Positions 54,224-64,000 of a DNA stretch of 64,000 nucleotides are shown here, piece by piece (positions within the stretch are counted from its first letter, which is position 1; each line of letters opens with the position of its first letter). The notes beneath the pieces are model-generated. The model did not search any database. It had not been told where the DNA came from and saw only the letters and a program-made list of their open reading frames with translations. The stretch covers positions 323,381-387,380 of the forward strand of contig CANLUT010000003.1 in NCBI GenBank assembly GCA_947494335.1, read 5' to 3'. This DNA is from Oligoflexales bacterium. GTDB lineage: Bacteria > Bdellovibrionota_B > Oligoflexia > Oligoflexales > RGVZ01. Made by a program: the position numbers and the translations under genes.

Positions 54224-55134
54224 AATATTTTAGCTTGATGTCAATTATATCCGTCTGCGTATCATGCGGTGCAAATCCGCCAGCAAAAAAGCCCTTGGCG
54301 AATGAATTTGAGTCAGATGCCAGTGCTGCGAATGTCGATGACAAGTCTCCTTATGCGCTCGCATGTTCAGAGGCTGTCAGACGTGATGCTTACGGCCAAA
54401 CTCTTGATGAGGCATTCAATATTTTATGTGCAGGTGATTTGAAACCAAGTGGTACGTTTGTGAAAACACTAGCTGGAGATCCCTGGGACGGCTCGTCAGG
54501 TCTAAAGATTTTCAAGATTGGAAACGCTGAGCACGACACGACAGCAAGAACGACAAAACTAACGGGCGGCGGCACAATTCTGATTCCGATCGAGGCTGAA
54601 AAGTTTGCGGAGATGTCCCTTCTCTATGCCGCAAATCCTGATTTGGCTGAGGAGCACGGAATTCGTCTTGTCGATGGATTGAGGTTAGAACGGAAACTCG
54701 ATGAAAATCTTGGTTCAATGGATGGCGTTCTCATGGGTAGAGTTACGTCGCGATTATTGATCGAAAAAGAAATCAATCACCAGAGAATCACGATTGAATA
54801 TGACGCATCTCGCTCATCAGCCAGGTTTTCCCCAGATGTTTTTGTAACAGCGACAAAACTGATCCGCCCGATCCAGGGCATCAAAGACATGTATAGCGTC
54901 AGTCTTTCTTATCCATGGGAGGGTGCAGTCGCCGTCACGACATTGATTATGACAAAGACTGACAATAAGAATCAGCCTGGTGTCGCTGCCGAAGCGTTAA
55001 TGAAAACATTTAAAGAGGGGATTCAGAACCTGCGCGCTAACGCAGTTGTCATGGGACTGCGAGAATCAGAGTTATGGCTTCGTGCTCCCAATGCGTGGGG
55101 TGATCTATTCGATGGGGTTGCAAATGAGGATTGA
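54220..55134 (+). CDS. Lipoprotein 2 of the OMP operon
   Basis: 304 aa. Lipobox VCVSC. Domain organisation (acidic linker then a soluble domain) mirrors the preceding lipoprotein, though sequence identity by eye is low. The stop overlaps the next start by 11 nt. Confidence 0.78.
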   Translation: MKYFSLMSIISVCVSCGANPPAKKPLANEFESDASAANVDDKSPYALACSEAVRRDAYGQTLDEAFNILCAGDLKPSGTFVKTLAGDPWDGSSGLKIFKIGNAEHDTTARTTKLTGGGTILIPIEAEKFAEMSLLYAANPDLAEEHGIRLVDGLRLERKLDENLGSMDGVLMGRVTSRLLIEKEINHQRITIEYDASRSSARFSPDVFVTATKLIRPIQGIKDMYSVSLSYPWEGAVAVTTLIMTKTDNKNQPGVAAEALMKTFKEGIQNLRANAVVMGLRESELWLRAPNAWGDLFDGVANED

Positions 55135-56389
55135 AAAACAATTGAAGTTACATTCAGCCGCATTGATATATTCTTTGTTGAGCCCCTCAGTTGCAAGTGC
55201 TTATCCGTTTCTTTACACAGGAATTCATCAGATTGCTAACTCCGGTTTATCGGCTCTCGGTAGTTCGGATGCCACGGCAACTGCAGCAAATCCTGCGAAT
55301 CTTTCGGATGCCCAAGCGACGAGTTCCTACGCAGATATGGCGATTGTCTCCATGCAGTACATATATGCACATACAAACTACGATCCAGTTTATCTGAAGA
55401 CAGTAGCTCCTCCAGTCAATCTTGGACTTAACGTGAAGACTGACTCAGGTCTCAGTTTAGGTCTTCTTGTGAGTCCTCGTACTGCTCCTGGCGCAAAACC
55501 TATCCGTGTGAATTCTGTGCCGACATTTACTGGTGCGGGATACGCCCTATTTAATCTAGACATTGAGCAAAGCGGATTTATGGGTGGACTTGGTGCAGGT
55601 TATAAGCTTCCAGCAACAGGTTGGTCTGTCGGATTAACACTTCTTTATGGAGAGGATGGTCAGGAGATCTCCGCCTATGCATCAGAAGGTGATCAAAGTT
55701 TGCCGGGCATGGATATGAAGTATTCTGGGCGCAGTATCCAGGGACTAATGGGAATCGCATACGCAGATGGTCGATCATCTCTAGGTATGACTTTTAGGAG
55801 TCCTGCTGCCAGGCGTTATGATGGCGATATCGCCAGTGCGGTGACAGATAACGTTTATGACCACTACCACGGCGTTTCTTATCATCCTGCGCAGCTGACC
55901 GGAGCCGTGCAAGTTGGTAGAGGTGTGATGGATTATTTGATGCAGGTAAATCGAGACTTTTGGTCGCTCGGGCGCAACGTCGCAAATCGCGGTTTACCTT
56001 ATGGATCTCCAGAAACGGACTTCACGGATAGTTTTGGGGTGTCCTTCGCCGCAAAGCTTCGCCAAAGCGACTCAACGTCGCTGTCGGCGTCCTGCGGGTA
56101 TTATTCAGCTAATACGGGAGACGGAAGTGCCATCGATCACGGCTCTACGGCTCTCGATGACACTGCCATTCCGGTTCAAACTGGGATGGAGTTCGGTCAA
56201 ATGGAGGCCATTCCCCGGGCTGTGCTGGGTGCTGGAATGATAAGAACCCTTGGAGACAACAGAGGATCTTGGGTTTTTTCCGGTAATTACCAAACGGGCA
56301 CAAGGACCATACCCGTGGGCCACAAGGGTGAAGGTTGGTACCACATCGACGTTTTCACCGTGGCGAGCGGGCTAAATGTGAAATTTTGA
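55124..56389 (+). CDS. FadL-like outer-membrane barrel
   Basis: 421 aa from ATG 55124. Signal peptide ends near SVASA. The mature part has many short amphipathic strands with Gly/Ser/aromatic ends, FadL/OMPP1-like segments (NPANLSDAQATSS, SGLSLGLLVSP) and a C-terminal GLNVKF, the Phe needed for BAM assembly. FadL-type proteins import hydrophobic molecules. It starts inside the stop region of the second lipoprotein, so all three proteins should be made together. Confidence 0.82.
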   Translation: MRIEKQLKLHSAALIYSLLSPSVASAYPFLYTGIHQIANSGLSALGSSDATATAANPANLSDAQATSSYADMAIVSMQYIYAHTNYDPVYLKTVAPPVNLGLNVKTDSGLSLGLLVSPRTAPGAKPIRVNSVPTFTGAGYALFNLDIEQSGFMGGLGAGYKLPATGWSVGLTLLYGEDGQEISAYASEGDQSLPGMDMKYSGRSIQGLMGIAYADGRSSLGMTFRSPAARRYDGDIASAVTDNVYDHYHGVSYHPAQLTGAVQVGRGVMDYLMQVNRDFWSLGRNVANRGLPYGSPETDFTDSFGVSFAAKLRQSDSTSLSASCGYYSANTGDGSAIDHGSTALDDTAIPVQTGMEFGQMEAIPRAVLGAGMIRTLGDNRGSWVFSGNYQTGTRTIPVGHKGEGWYHIDVFTVASGLNVKF

Positions 56390-57042
56390 ATTTGGACCTA
56401 TTTCCACTAACGGAAAATTCTTATTTTCTTCCGCATGGTATGCACCGCTTTTTATTAAAATTCGTGCTGAATGAGTTCTGTGTCTAAGCACTGGTCTGAG
56501 CCGTCGTCACATGACCTGCATAATCTCTTGCCCGTAAATATATCGCACGAGACCCATTAGTCAAACCAGTAAATGAAACGGGCGACGAACAAGCAATATA
56601 TGTCGTGTTATCAAGATTACACTCAAATCCATAGACGCCGTTTGTACAGCTCTTATAAGGTCGTCGATTCACGGAGCTGTTCACACCACGGTAAAGGGCC
56701 GCCACGGCTGCGTCGTTGGCCAGGGGGAGCTTAAAAAGATTGGTTTTGATCCTTTATTTTCATTTAATCACACGGCCGCAAGCGCGAGCAAATATCAATC
56801 GACTATTTTGAAAAACGTGGTGCATCAGCAAGAGACAGGACTGTTTCCAAGATCACTTGGATATCTTATTTGTCATAGCTGATTGACTTTCCAAATTTTA
56901 AGCAAAACTTGAGTTCATACCCCATGGTTTAGGGGGCTTGGCTTGACCGCTCCGACCATCGTTTGGCAAGGGTTTCCAAGACTAGCCCTACAGCGCCGCC
57001 CCCAGCTGGCCAATCAATAGCTAATCAGTCGGGTGTCCCCAA
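56390..57042. other. Gap behind the OMP operon and the giant gene
   Basis: 653 nt. Holds a short minus-strand ORF with Ig-like character (listed separately), but otherwise no recognisable gene. A weak hairpin (TTTCC/GGAAA, about 56402-56418) with a T-rich tail could end the OMP operon. Confidence 0.5.
56484..56705 (-). pseudogene. Ig-like domain remnant
   Basis: 73 aa ORF. The stretch FECNLDNTTYIACSSP followed by SFTGLTNGSRAIYLRARD is the tail of a common bacterial Ig-like repeat (two Cys, then the TGL..G turn). It has no proper start region or signal and stands alone, while complete Ig-like repeats lie in the giant gene next door. A decayed fragment of a related gene is likely; a short intact protein is less likely. 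Confidence 0.5.
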
Positions 57043-60000
57043 TTAGGGGCTGGTGAGGAGGGCAGAGCTGGTGGTTACTGTCATGCCTGTTGTGTACAAC
57101 ACACAGCGGTAGAGGTGGTTGTTATTGGCTGAAGTAAGATCGATAAGATACAGGGTACTATCCGTACCGCCATCAACCGCAATCCACGTCACTCCGCTAT
57201 CCGTACTGAGCTGCCACTGATATGTGATACCCAGATTTTGAGGCGAGAAGGCTGCTACACTGAATGTGGCCTGTCCACCGGAAGCGGTCTGAGAAATTGG
57301 CTGGGACGTAACGATAATCTCACCAGAGCTTGACCCAGTTAGACCAACACTATAGCTTGCACCGGCAGAGACCGCCGTCCAGTTAGTATATGATCCAATC
57401 TGTAAAGGCGCTGAACGAGTGATAGTTGTGCCGTCGCCAAGTCGACCGTTGCTGTTGGCACCCCAGGCATAAAGCATACCTCCCCGAACTCCAAGGCCAT
57501 GGCTACCACCAGCAGACACGTCAGTCCAGTTCGTGAAGGCTCCAATCTGCACCGGTGCCGTTCTTTGTGTCAGCGTTCCATCACCCAAGTGATAAGAGCT
57601 GTTAGCACCCCATCCCCAAAGGGTGCCTGACCTCAAGCCAAAGCTATGGTACGCGCCACCCACAACCTTGGTCCAAGTGGTGAGAGCGCCGATTTGAACC
57701 GGTGTTGTTTTATTGACCGTGGTGCCATCACCCACCTGACCATTGCTGTTGCCGCCCCACGCAAAGAGCATTCCGCCCCTGATACCAAGAGAGTGTTGGG
57801 TACCGACACCGATACTAGTCCATGTGGTATTCGCGTCAATTAGGACAGGTGACAAGCGATTGGTCGTCGTGCCATCACCTAACTGGCTCACGTTATTGTA
57901 TCCCCATGCATAAAGCTGACCACCTTTAATACCGAGTACGTGATGCCCGTTGGAACTGATTGTCACGTCCGTCCAGTTAGTATCCACGCCGATTTGAACT
58001 GGCGCACTACGCTGGGTTTGCGTGCCATCACCAACTGTGCCGAAAAAGTTGTAACCCCAACCATAAAGCCTTCCGGCGCGTATCCCTAAACTCGCTTGGA
58101 GACCTGCCGCTACGTGCGTCCAGTCTGTAAATGCCCCGATTTTAACCGGCGTGGTGCGAGTGACAGTTGTACCATCTCCTAGCTGGCTAAATGAATTTGT
58201 TCCCCAAGCGTATAGCACCCCATCACGAATACCAAGGGTGTGGTTAGCTCCTGCTGACAATTTACTCCAGTTAGAATCTGTTCCGATTTGGGTTGGGGCA
58301 AGTCGCTGACTGGTTGACGTGGTAATACCCAATTGACCGCTGGAGTTGTTACCAATCACGTAGAGCTTGCCTGCACTCAGCATCAGATTATGGTGAAAAC
58401 CAATCTCAATAGCACTCCAGTTGGAATCAGACCCAATTCTCACCGGAGAACTGCGATCAATGGTTGTGCCGTCAGCATGCTGTCCAAACTGGTTATTACC
58501 GAAACTCCAAATCTCTCCAGATTTCATGGCCACTGAGTGGGCGTGACCTGCATTCACGGCAGTCCATGTGGTCTCACTACCAATTTGGACAGGAGATGTA
58601 CGCTGGGTGGTCGTTCCGTCACCAAGCTGACCACTGGAGTTTAGACCCCATGCATAGATTTGACCACCAGCCCGAAGAGCAATGGTATGGACTGATCCCG
58701 CAGAAACCATCGTCCAATCTGTGAAAACGCCCACTTGCACTGGCGAAGTTTGCTGAGTGGTGTTGCCAATACCAAGTTGACCGTTGGTATTAAGACCCCA
58801 GGCATAGAGTCGACCTGCACGAATACCCATCGAGAAGTTACCCATTTGGGCTGCCGATATCCACGTCCAGTCCGTAGCGGTACCGATTTGGACAGGCGAC
58901 AATCTCTGTGTGGTTGTACCGTCACCAAGCTGACCGCTCGAGTTTAAGCCCCATGCGTATAGCTTGCCACCTTTGATACCTAGAGAATGTGAAGCACCTG
59001 CAGCCACCATGGTCCAGTCCGAATCAACGCCGATTTGTACGGGTGAAGCACGATTGATCTGAACACCATCACCGATACGACCGCTAGAACCAGCACCCCA
59101 AGCCCACAAAGTACCTGAGCGAAGACCTAGACCATGGAATTGGCCATTTGAAACTGCTGTCCAGTCCGTAGCCGTGCCAATTTGGACTGGCAATGTCTTA
59201 GTGACGGCTGTTCCATCACCCAACTGGTTGTTAGCACCTAGGCCCCATGCGTAGAGACGACCAGAACGGATAGCGTGCGAGAAGCTGCCGCCGGCACTAA
59301 CCGTCGTCCAATCGCTATCCACACCAACCTGGGTCACAACCATACTCATGGCATTAGGCAACCCGTCACCATGCTGAGAGTTGGCGTTTAGACCCCATGC
59401 ATGGTAATAAGACGCTGCATTCAGACTGTAGGTAAAGTTCATTGTATTGGAGGCTGTATTATTATTGCCTGCAGTATCAGTCGCGACGGAGGCCGCGATA
59501 GAGACGCTGACGGTGCCTGCGCTAGTTGGGGTCACGGTAAATGAATAACTCGATCCACTGCCGCTGAAGCTTCCAGCTGTACCGTTCACGACTGTCACAT
59601 CACCCACGACAAACCCAGCCACTGACTCACTGAAAGTCGCTGTCATGGAAATGGCGCCAGATGTATGCGAGGCGGTCGAACTCGTAAGTGCGACCGTAGG
59701 ACTCGATGTGTCAATGATAACATTGTGCAAGTTAGCCAAGTTGTTTGAAACGGGTAGCGTCAACGTCGCATCGGTGCTCGCTTGATCCTTAATGGAGTCA
59801 GTGCCGACATTGAAAGCCGTCACATTTAGATCTGCGGCGCTATGACCAGACATGACCGTGTAGCGGTAGCGTATGGTGTCTCCATCTGGCTTTGACTGGT
59901 AGACTGCAAGATAACCGTTGGTTAGGGTTAGCGTTGAATTGGTTCCCACCTGAGTGACGGATTCTGAGAAGTTCACATCGATGTCAACCACTGTGCCGGC

Positions 60001-63000
60001 TGCGTATGTACCATTAACACCAGTTATTGTAGAAATAGTCGGAGTGGTCGTATCGATGACGATATTTTTCTGGCCACCAATACTGCTCGCACCGCCCGGG
60101 GCCGGCAGTGTCAATGTGGCGTTATTGTTAGACGCATCTTTAATGGTGCCAGAATTAAGACCGAGGGACGTTGTGGCAATATAATCAAGATCTGCAGCGT
60201 TTTGACCATTTACGACCGTATAATTGAACGTCAACACCGTTGTTCCCGAACCAGACGAGTAATTAACGACCGCGTTGTTTCCACCGCCGCCTGTACCAAG
60301 GGTAATCTGCGGTGTACCAGTGACGATCACAGCTTCGGTGAACGTAACGGTGATCGGTACGAGCTGCGTTGCTTTATACGCGCCGTCCGCAGCAGTTGAT
60401 GTGACCGACGACACGGTTGGTATTACAGAATCGTTGACGTACGTGGTCATACTTGTACACGCTGAGACGTTACCAGCAGCGTCTGTGACTTGGGCAAAGA
60501 TCGTATTGGTCGAGTTAGCGGTCAGAGCATTGGTGGTTTTAGTCGCTGAGCCTGCGCTGGCGCCAGTGGTTCCCGAAATAGCTGTGCTACAGCCGCTGTT
60601 GCTGTAGAGCGTAAAGTTTGAAACTGTTTCAGACAATGTCGCTGTAATGGTCGGCGTTGTGCTAACGTTTGGCGAGATCGGCGAAATGGAGCTATAGGTG
60701 ACCGTCGGAGTCACAGTGTCGATCACAATCGCCTTAGTGCCCGCAATACTGAAGGATCCACCAACCCCTGGAAGGGTCAATACTGCGTTGTTTCCAGTCG
60801 AGTCCTTAATTGTACCGCCGTTCAGTGCTAAGGACGAAGTGTTAACATAGTCAAGATCTGCAGAGTTATTCCCTGCTCCGACCGTATAGGTAAATGTCAG
60901 AGTCGTTGAGCCAGAGCCACTCGCGTAGTTAACAGCAGTTCCTGCGCCGCCAGTAGCAAGAGTTAGTTGAGGGAAGCCAGTCACCGTGACACTTTCAGTG
61001 AATGTCACTTGAATGGAGACCGCTTGGCTGGCTCTATAGCTGCCGTTACCAGTACTTGAAGTGACAAGTGAGACCGTGGGGGCTGTGCTGTCATTTATGT
61101 AAGTGACCAACGACGTACAGCCAGACGCATTACCTGCAGCGTCGATCGCTTTACCGTAGATGATGGTACTGTTGTTAGCGTTGACGTTGGCATTAACTGT
61201 TATGCCAGGCGATGCGAACGCCGTATTAGCTGTGGCTGCGGACTTAGGCGTCGCACAACCAGAATCGTAATAAAGAGTAACTGTAGAAGTCTCAGACGCT
61301 GTACCAAAGACCGTCGGCATCAGGGATGTTCCTGGCGTTGCAGGGCTTACCGATGAATAGGTCAGAGTCGGAGCCGAAGTATCAAGAGTTACCGTGTTAT
61401 CAGACGATGTGGAGGCCGAGTTGGTGTTACCAAAAGTATCTGTCACCGTATTGGCTGCAATTGACGGTTTAAGGGTCCCTGCTCCTGTCACAGGAGTAGC
61501 TCTCAAGTTCCAGGTGATATTATCTGTGGTCGTCAAAGTCCATGTGATGCCTGTTGCTGTGCCGCCCGTATTGAGGATATCTCCGTTCGTAAATGTGCTC
61601 GGATCCACGGCCGCAGAGAAGACCACCGTAAAGTCGATCGGTGCCGCATTAACTGGATCAGACTGACCAACTTTTTGGTTGACTGTGACTGACAGGGCCG
61701 CAGGTGAGTAGCTGACACTATTTGAAGAATCCACCAACCCAGCAGATACGTTACCGGCAGCATCAGTAACCGCGGCCGCGGCGAGACGTGGCTGCAGGGT
61801 TCCGCTGCTGGCGGATGTTGCACCGACGGTGAAGGTGGTGCTATCGCCACTGTTTGTGATGGACCATGTCACTCCGGTCGCGGTTCCCAAATTAGTGATA
61901 TCTGCAGCCGTCAATGTGGCCGGGTTGATCGCCTCTGAAAAAGTCAATGTGAAGTTAATCGGCGCAGAATTTGTCGTAGCGGTTCCAGTTCTCGCAAACG
62001 AGTTCACTGTTGGCGCAATATTATCATAATTGTATGTCACCATACCTACACAAGCTGTGGTATTACCCAGGGCGGTGACACCTAACGCGTATACCTCTGT
62101 TACGCTATTTGCCGGTAAAGTGAACATCGGAATTGTTTGGCCAGAACCCGTCGTAATAGCTGTTGGGTTTGATATCTGCCCACCGCATTCAAAATCGTCA
62201 TATAATGTAACAGTGGCCGCCTCTGTTGTTGTCAATGTTAAAGTCGGCGTACCGTTCGAGCTTGGAGACGATGGAGAAATCGAGACATATGTCAAAGTCG
62301 GCGGAGCTGTATCGATCACAATCGCTTTTTGACTTGCAAGGCTTGATGCACCTGAAGTTGATGGCAACCCGAGTGCGGCATTATTACCTGCAAGATCTTT
62401 AATAGTGCCGCTGTTAAGGGCTAGAGCTGAAGTGGAGGCATAGTTCAAATCAACTGAGGTCTGCCCGAGAGCGATCGTATAGTTGAAGGTCAGAGTCGTT
62501 GTACCAGAGCCGCTTGCATAATCTACCACAGCATCACTCGCACCGCCGCCTGTACTCAAAGTCAATCGTGGAGTGCCAGTGACGTAGACGACTTCGCCAA
62601 AGACAACGTTGACAGGGATTGTTTGACCAAGTTTATAAGTACCGTTGGCCGCACTGGAGGTGACACTTGTAACCGCTGGTACATTTCCGTCATGGACATA
62701 AGTGGTCATACTTGTACAGCTTGAGACGTTTCCTGAAAGGTCAGTCACTTGAGCGTGAATGTTATTAGTGCTGTTGGCAGCAAGTAGCGTCGTAGCCACG
62801 TTGTTACTGCCAGCCGTTCCGCTGCCGGTAGGCGACGAGATGCCAGTTAAGCAAGAACCATCACTATAGAGACGGACTAATTGAGCAGCCTCTGACAAGT
62901 TGATTGTCAAGGTCGGCGTTTGTGTCGTGCCCGGCGAAACTGGTGAGATAGACGTATACGAGACGGTTGGAGTCACAGTGTCGATGACCAGAGCTTTATT

Positions 63001-64000
63001 GGCTGCCAAGCTACCTGTAGCACCAGGTGTCGGTAGTGTGAGGGACGCATTGTTGCCAATGGCATCGCGGATTGTGCCGCCATTGAGAGCAAGAGAGCTC
63101 GTCGCCGCATAGTCTAGGTCTGCTGAGTTTTCCCCGTTAAAGACCGTATAATTGAAGGTCAGTGTGTTGGTGCCTGATCCGCTTGCGTAGTTAACAATGG
63201 TATTAGAGCCGCCAGTGGCTAGGGTGATTTGAGGGGAGCCTGTGACGGTCACGACTTTGGAGAAGGTCAACTGCACGGGCACAGCCTGCCCAGACTTGTA
63301 GTTGCCATTGGCAAGACTTGACGTAACATTGGTGACTGTTGGAGCTGCATTGTCGTGTGTATAGCTGACAAGGTTCGTACAGCTTGATGCGTTACCAAGA
63401 GCATCGACGGCTCTTGCATAGATAGTGGTCGAAGCATTCGCGGCCACATTACTGGTAAGCGTAATACCAGGACTTGCAAACGCGGCATTAGACTGAGCAG
63501 CAGAGCGTGGTGTGTTACATGCCCCATCAAAGTAAAGGGTCACAGTTGAAGTCTCAGTCGCCGTACCTCTGACAGTTGGTGTAAATGAGTTATTAGGACT
63601 GGTTGGCGAAATGGACGAGAACGACAGAGTCGGCGCCGTCGTATCCATGGTGACCGTATTATCGATCGATGTGGACGCGGCGTTTTGATTACCGTAGGCA
63701 TCGGTTACAGAGCCAGCCGCAATGGATGGTATGACTGTACCAGAAGTCGAGATGGCTGTAGCCGTCAGTGTCCATGTGATGTTATCTGTGGTGCTAAGAG
63801 ACCATGTGAAACCCGAAGCCGTGCCGTTTTGAACGATATCATTCGTAGCAAAGCTTGATGCACCGACGGCTTTGGAGAAGACCACGGTAAAGCTAATCGG
63901 TGCTGCTGCTACGGGATCAGCCTGGCCGGACGCTTGATTTATATTCACTGTATAACTTGATGCGGCATAATCTACCGACTGAGTAGCCGTGATAGCGCTT
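57043..64000 (-). CDS. Giant surface protein with Ig-like superrepeats and 14 RCC1 repeats, N-terminus outside window
   Basis: At least 2,318 codons; the frame is open to the window edge and continues beyond. Order visible from N to C: a superrepeat of Ig-like/Cadherin-like modules recurring every ~753 codons, further Ig-like modules (NFTYS/TLTFNYT strands, VTGSPQITLATGG), then fourteen RCC1 repeats of about 50 residues (YAWGLN..GQLGDGTT), which equals two seven-bladed propellers, and a last Ig-like domain. No signal or anchor is visible in this part. Surface or secreted location is inferred from the repeat type. Repeats 7 and 8 are the least regular, consistent with the junction of two propellers. 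Confidence 0.9.
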   Translation of the reverse strand, partial: SAITATQSVDYAASSYTVNINQASGQADPVAAAPISFTVVFSKAVGASSFATNDIVQNGTASGFTWSLSTTDNITWTLTATAISTSGTVIPSIAAGSVTDAYGNQNAASTSIDNTVTMDTTAPTLSFSSISPTSPNNSFTPTVRGTATETSTVTLYFDGACNTPRSAAQSNAAFASPGITLTSNVAANASTTIYARAVDALGNASSCTNLVSYTHDNAAPTVTNVTSSLANGNYKSGQAVPVQLTFSKVVTVTGSPQITLATGGSNTIVNYASGSGTNTLTFNYTVFNGENSADLDYAATSSLALNGGTIRDAIGNNASLTLPTPGATGSLAANKALVIDTVTPTVSYTSISPVSPGTTQTPTLTINLSEAAQLVRLYSDGSCLTGISSPTGSGTAGSNNVATTLLAANSTNNIHAQVTDLSGNVSSCTSMTTYVHDGNVPAVTSVTSSAANGTYKLGQTIPVNVVFGEVVYVTGTPRLTLSTGGGASDAVVDYASGSGTTTLTFNYTIALGQTSVDLNYASTSALALNSGTIKDLAGNNAALGLPSTSGASSLASQKAIVIDTAPPTLTYVSISPSSPSSNGTPTLTLTTTEAATVTLYDDFECGGQISNPTAITTGSGQTIPMFTLPANSVTEVYALGVTALGNTTACVGMVTYNYDNIAPTVNSFARTGTATTNSAPINFTLTFSEAINPATLTAADITNLGTATGVTWSITNSGDSTTFTVGATSASSGTLQPRLAAAAVTDAAGNVSAGLVDSSNSVSYSPAALSVTVNQKVGQSDPVNAAPIDFTVVFSAAVDPSTFTNGDILNTGGTATGITWTLTTTDNITWNLRATPVTGAGTLKPSIAANTVTDTFGNTNSASTSSDNTVTLDTSAPTLTYSSVSPATPGTSLMPTVFGTASETSTVTLYYDSGCATPKSAATANTAFASPGITVNANVNANNSTIIYGKAIDAAGNASGCTSLVTYINDSTAPTVSLVTSSTGNGSYRASQAVSIQVTFTESVTVTGFPQLTLATGGAGTAVNYASGSGSTTLTFTYTVGAGNNSADLDYVNTSSLALNGGTIKDSTGNNAVLTLPGVGGSFSIAGTKAIVIDTVTPTVTYSSISPISPNVSTTPTITATLSETVSNFTLYSNSGCSTAISGTTGASAGSATKTTNALTANSTNTIFAQVTDAAGNVSACTSMTTYVNDSVIPTVSSVTSTAADGAYKATQLVPITVTFTEAVIVTGTPQITLGTGGGGNNAVVNYSSGSGTTVLTFNYTVVNGQNAADLDYIATTSLGLNSGTIKDASNNNATLTLPAPGGASSIGGQKNIVIDTTTPTISTITGVNGTYAAGTVVDIDVNFSESVTQVGTNSTLTLTNGYLAVYQSKPDGDTIRYRYTVMSGHSAADLNVTAFNVGTDSIKDQASTDATLTLPVSNNLANLHNVIIDTSSPTVALTSSTASHTSGAISMTATFSESVAGFVVGDVTVVNGTAGSFSGSGSSYSFTVTPTSAGTVSVSIAASVATDTAGNNNTASNTMNFTYSLNAASYYHAWGLNANSQHGDGLPNAMSMVVTQVGVDSDWTTVSAGGSFSHAIRSGRLYAWGLGANNQLGDGTAVTKTLPVQIGTATDWTAVSNGQFHGLGLRSGTLWAWGAGSSGRIGDGVQINRASPVQIGVDSDWTMVAAGASHSLGIKGGKLYAWGLNSSGQLGDGTTTQRLSPVQIGTATDWTWISAAQMGNFSMGIRAGRLYAWGLNTNGQLGIGNTTQQTSPVQVGVFTDWTMVSAGSVHTIALRAGGQIYAWGLNSSGQLGDGTTTQRTSPVQIGSETTWTAVNAGHAHSVAMKSGEIWSFGNNQFGQHADGTTIDRSSPVRIGSDSNWSAIEIGFHHNLMLSAGKLYVIGNNSSGQLGITTSTSQRLAPTQIGTDSNWSKLSAGANHTLGIRDGVLYAWGTNSFSQLGDGTTVTRTTPVKIGAFTDWTHVAAGLQASLGIRAGRLYGWGYNFFGTVGDGTQTQRSAPVQIGVDTNWTDVTISSNGHHVLGIKGGQLYAWGYNNVSQLGDGTTTNRLSPVLIDANTTWTSIGVGTQHSLGIRGGMLFAWGGNSNGQVGDGTTVNKTTPVQIGALTTWTKVVGGAYHSFGLRSGTLWGWGANSSYHLGDGTLTQRTAPVQIGAFTNWTDVSAGGSHGLGVRGGMLYAWGANSNGRLGDGTTITRSAPLQIGSYTNWTAVSAGASYSVGLTGSSSGEIIVTSQPISQTASGGQATFSVAAFSPQNLGITYQWQLSTDSGVTWIAVDGGTDSTLYLIDLTSANNNHLYRCVLYTTGMTVTTSSALLTSP

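Noticed and set aside
59954-62332. Several plus-strand ORFs (about 65-110 aa) rich in Val/Ala opposite the giant gene
   Set aside because: They are the reverse complements of Thr/Ser/Ala-rich repeat codons in the giant protein.
57043-64000. Regularly spaced repeats that could suggest a CRISPR array
   Set aside because: The repeats are coding (RCC1 and Ig-like modules in one open frame), vary in sequence and lack spacers of constant length.

Overview
The window looks like the chromosome of a Gram-negative bacterium with a diderm envelope. It has many Sec signal peptides, at least nine lipoprotein-type signals, a FadL-like outer-membrane barrel ending in Phe and a TesA/YbbA/YbbP cluster. The wealth of secreted hydrolases, the small cysteine-bearing exported proteins, the RCC1/Ig-like surface protein and the long basic N-terminus on RpoD suggest a Bdellovibrionota/Oligoflexia-type organism. 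That placement is inference from gene content, not from a marker-gene tree. No transposase, phage gene, CRISPR array or rRNA was seen.

Layout. 1-757: edge of a trypsin-like lipoprotein. 0.9-4.0 kb: operon of a TlpA-like thioredoxin, a QEGLA/HExxH zinc protein and a type II NADH dehydrogenase. 4.2-6.8 kb: small exported proteins and yajQ-ychF. 6.9-12.9 kb: the macromolecular-synthesis cluster rpsU-dnaG-rpoD with an intrinsic terminator after rpsU, followed by a CAT-anticodon tRNA. 13.2-17.4 kb: secreted DNA/RNA nuclease, PLD-like lipoprotein and papain-like lipoprotein. 17.7-23.4 kb: Rieske oxygenase, crotonase, Grx4, a PLP sulfur-amino-acid enzyme, proline iminopeptidase, lipocalin and a K+ channel. 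23.6-30 kb: trypsin-like lipoprotein, a membrane SpoIIE-type phosphatase and hypothetical envelope proteins. 30.1-36.3 kb: overlapping tesA-ybbA-ybbP operon, an exported protein and an MFS permease.

36.4-41.8 kb is a pyrimidine-use island. Uridine kinase diverges from a run of CoA-acylating semialdehyde dehydrogenase, a GTP-cyclohydrolase-II-like URC1, a DUF1688 URC4 and uracil phosphoribosyltransferase. Together these resemble a bacterial URC uracil-catabolism operon. 42-47.8 kb: ceramidase-like membrane protein, exported proteins and a pocket of very small cysteine-containing secreted proteins. 47.9-51.8 kb: a two-gene unit with three nuclease folds (degenerate DnaQ-like + GIY-YIG, then PD-(D/E)XK fused to an XPD/DinG-type Fe-S helicase). 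51.9-56.4 kb: acyl-CoA dehydrogenase, then a coupled lipoprotein-lipoprotein-FadL-like operon. 57.0-64.0 kb: the C-terminal part of a giant repeat protein with Ig-like superrepeats and fourteen RCC1 repeats. It runs off the window, and a small related-looking remnant lies behind it.
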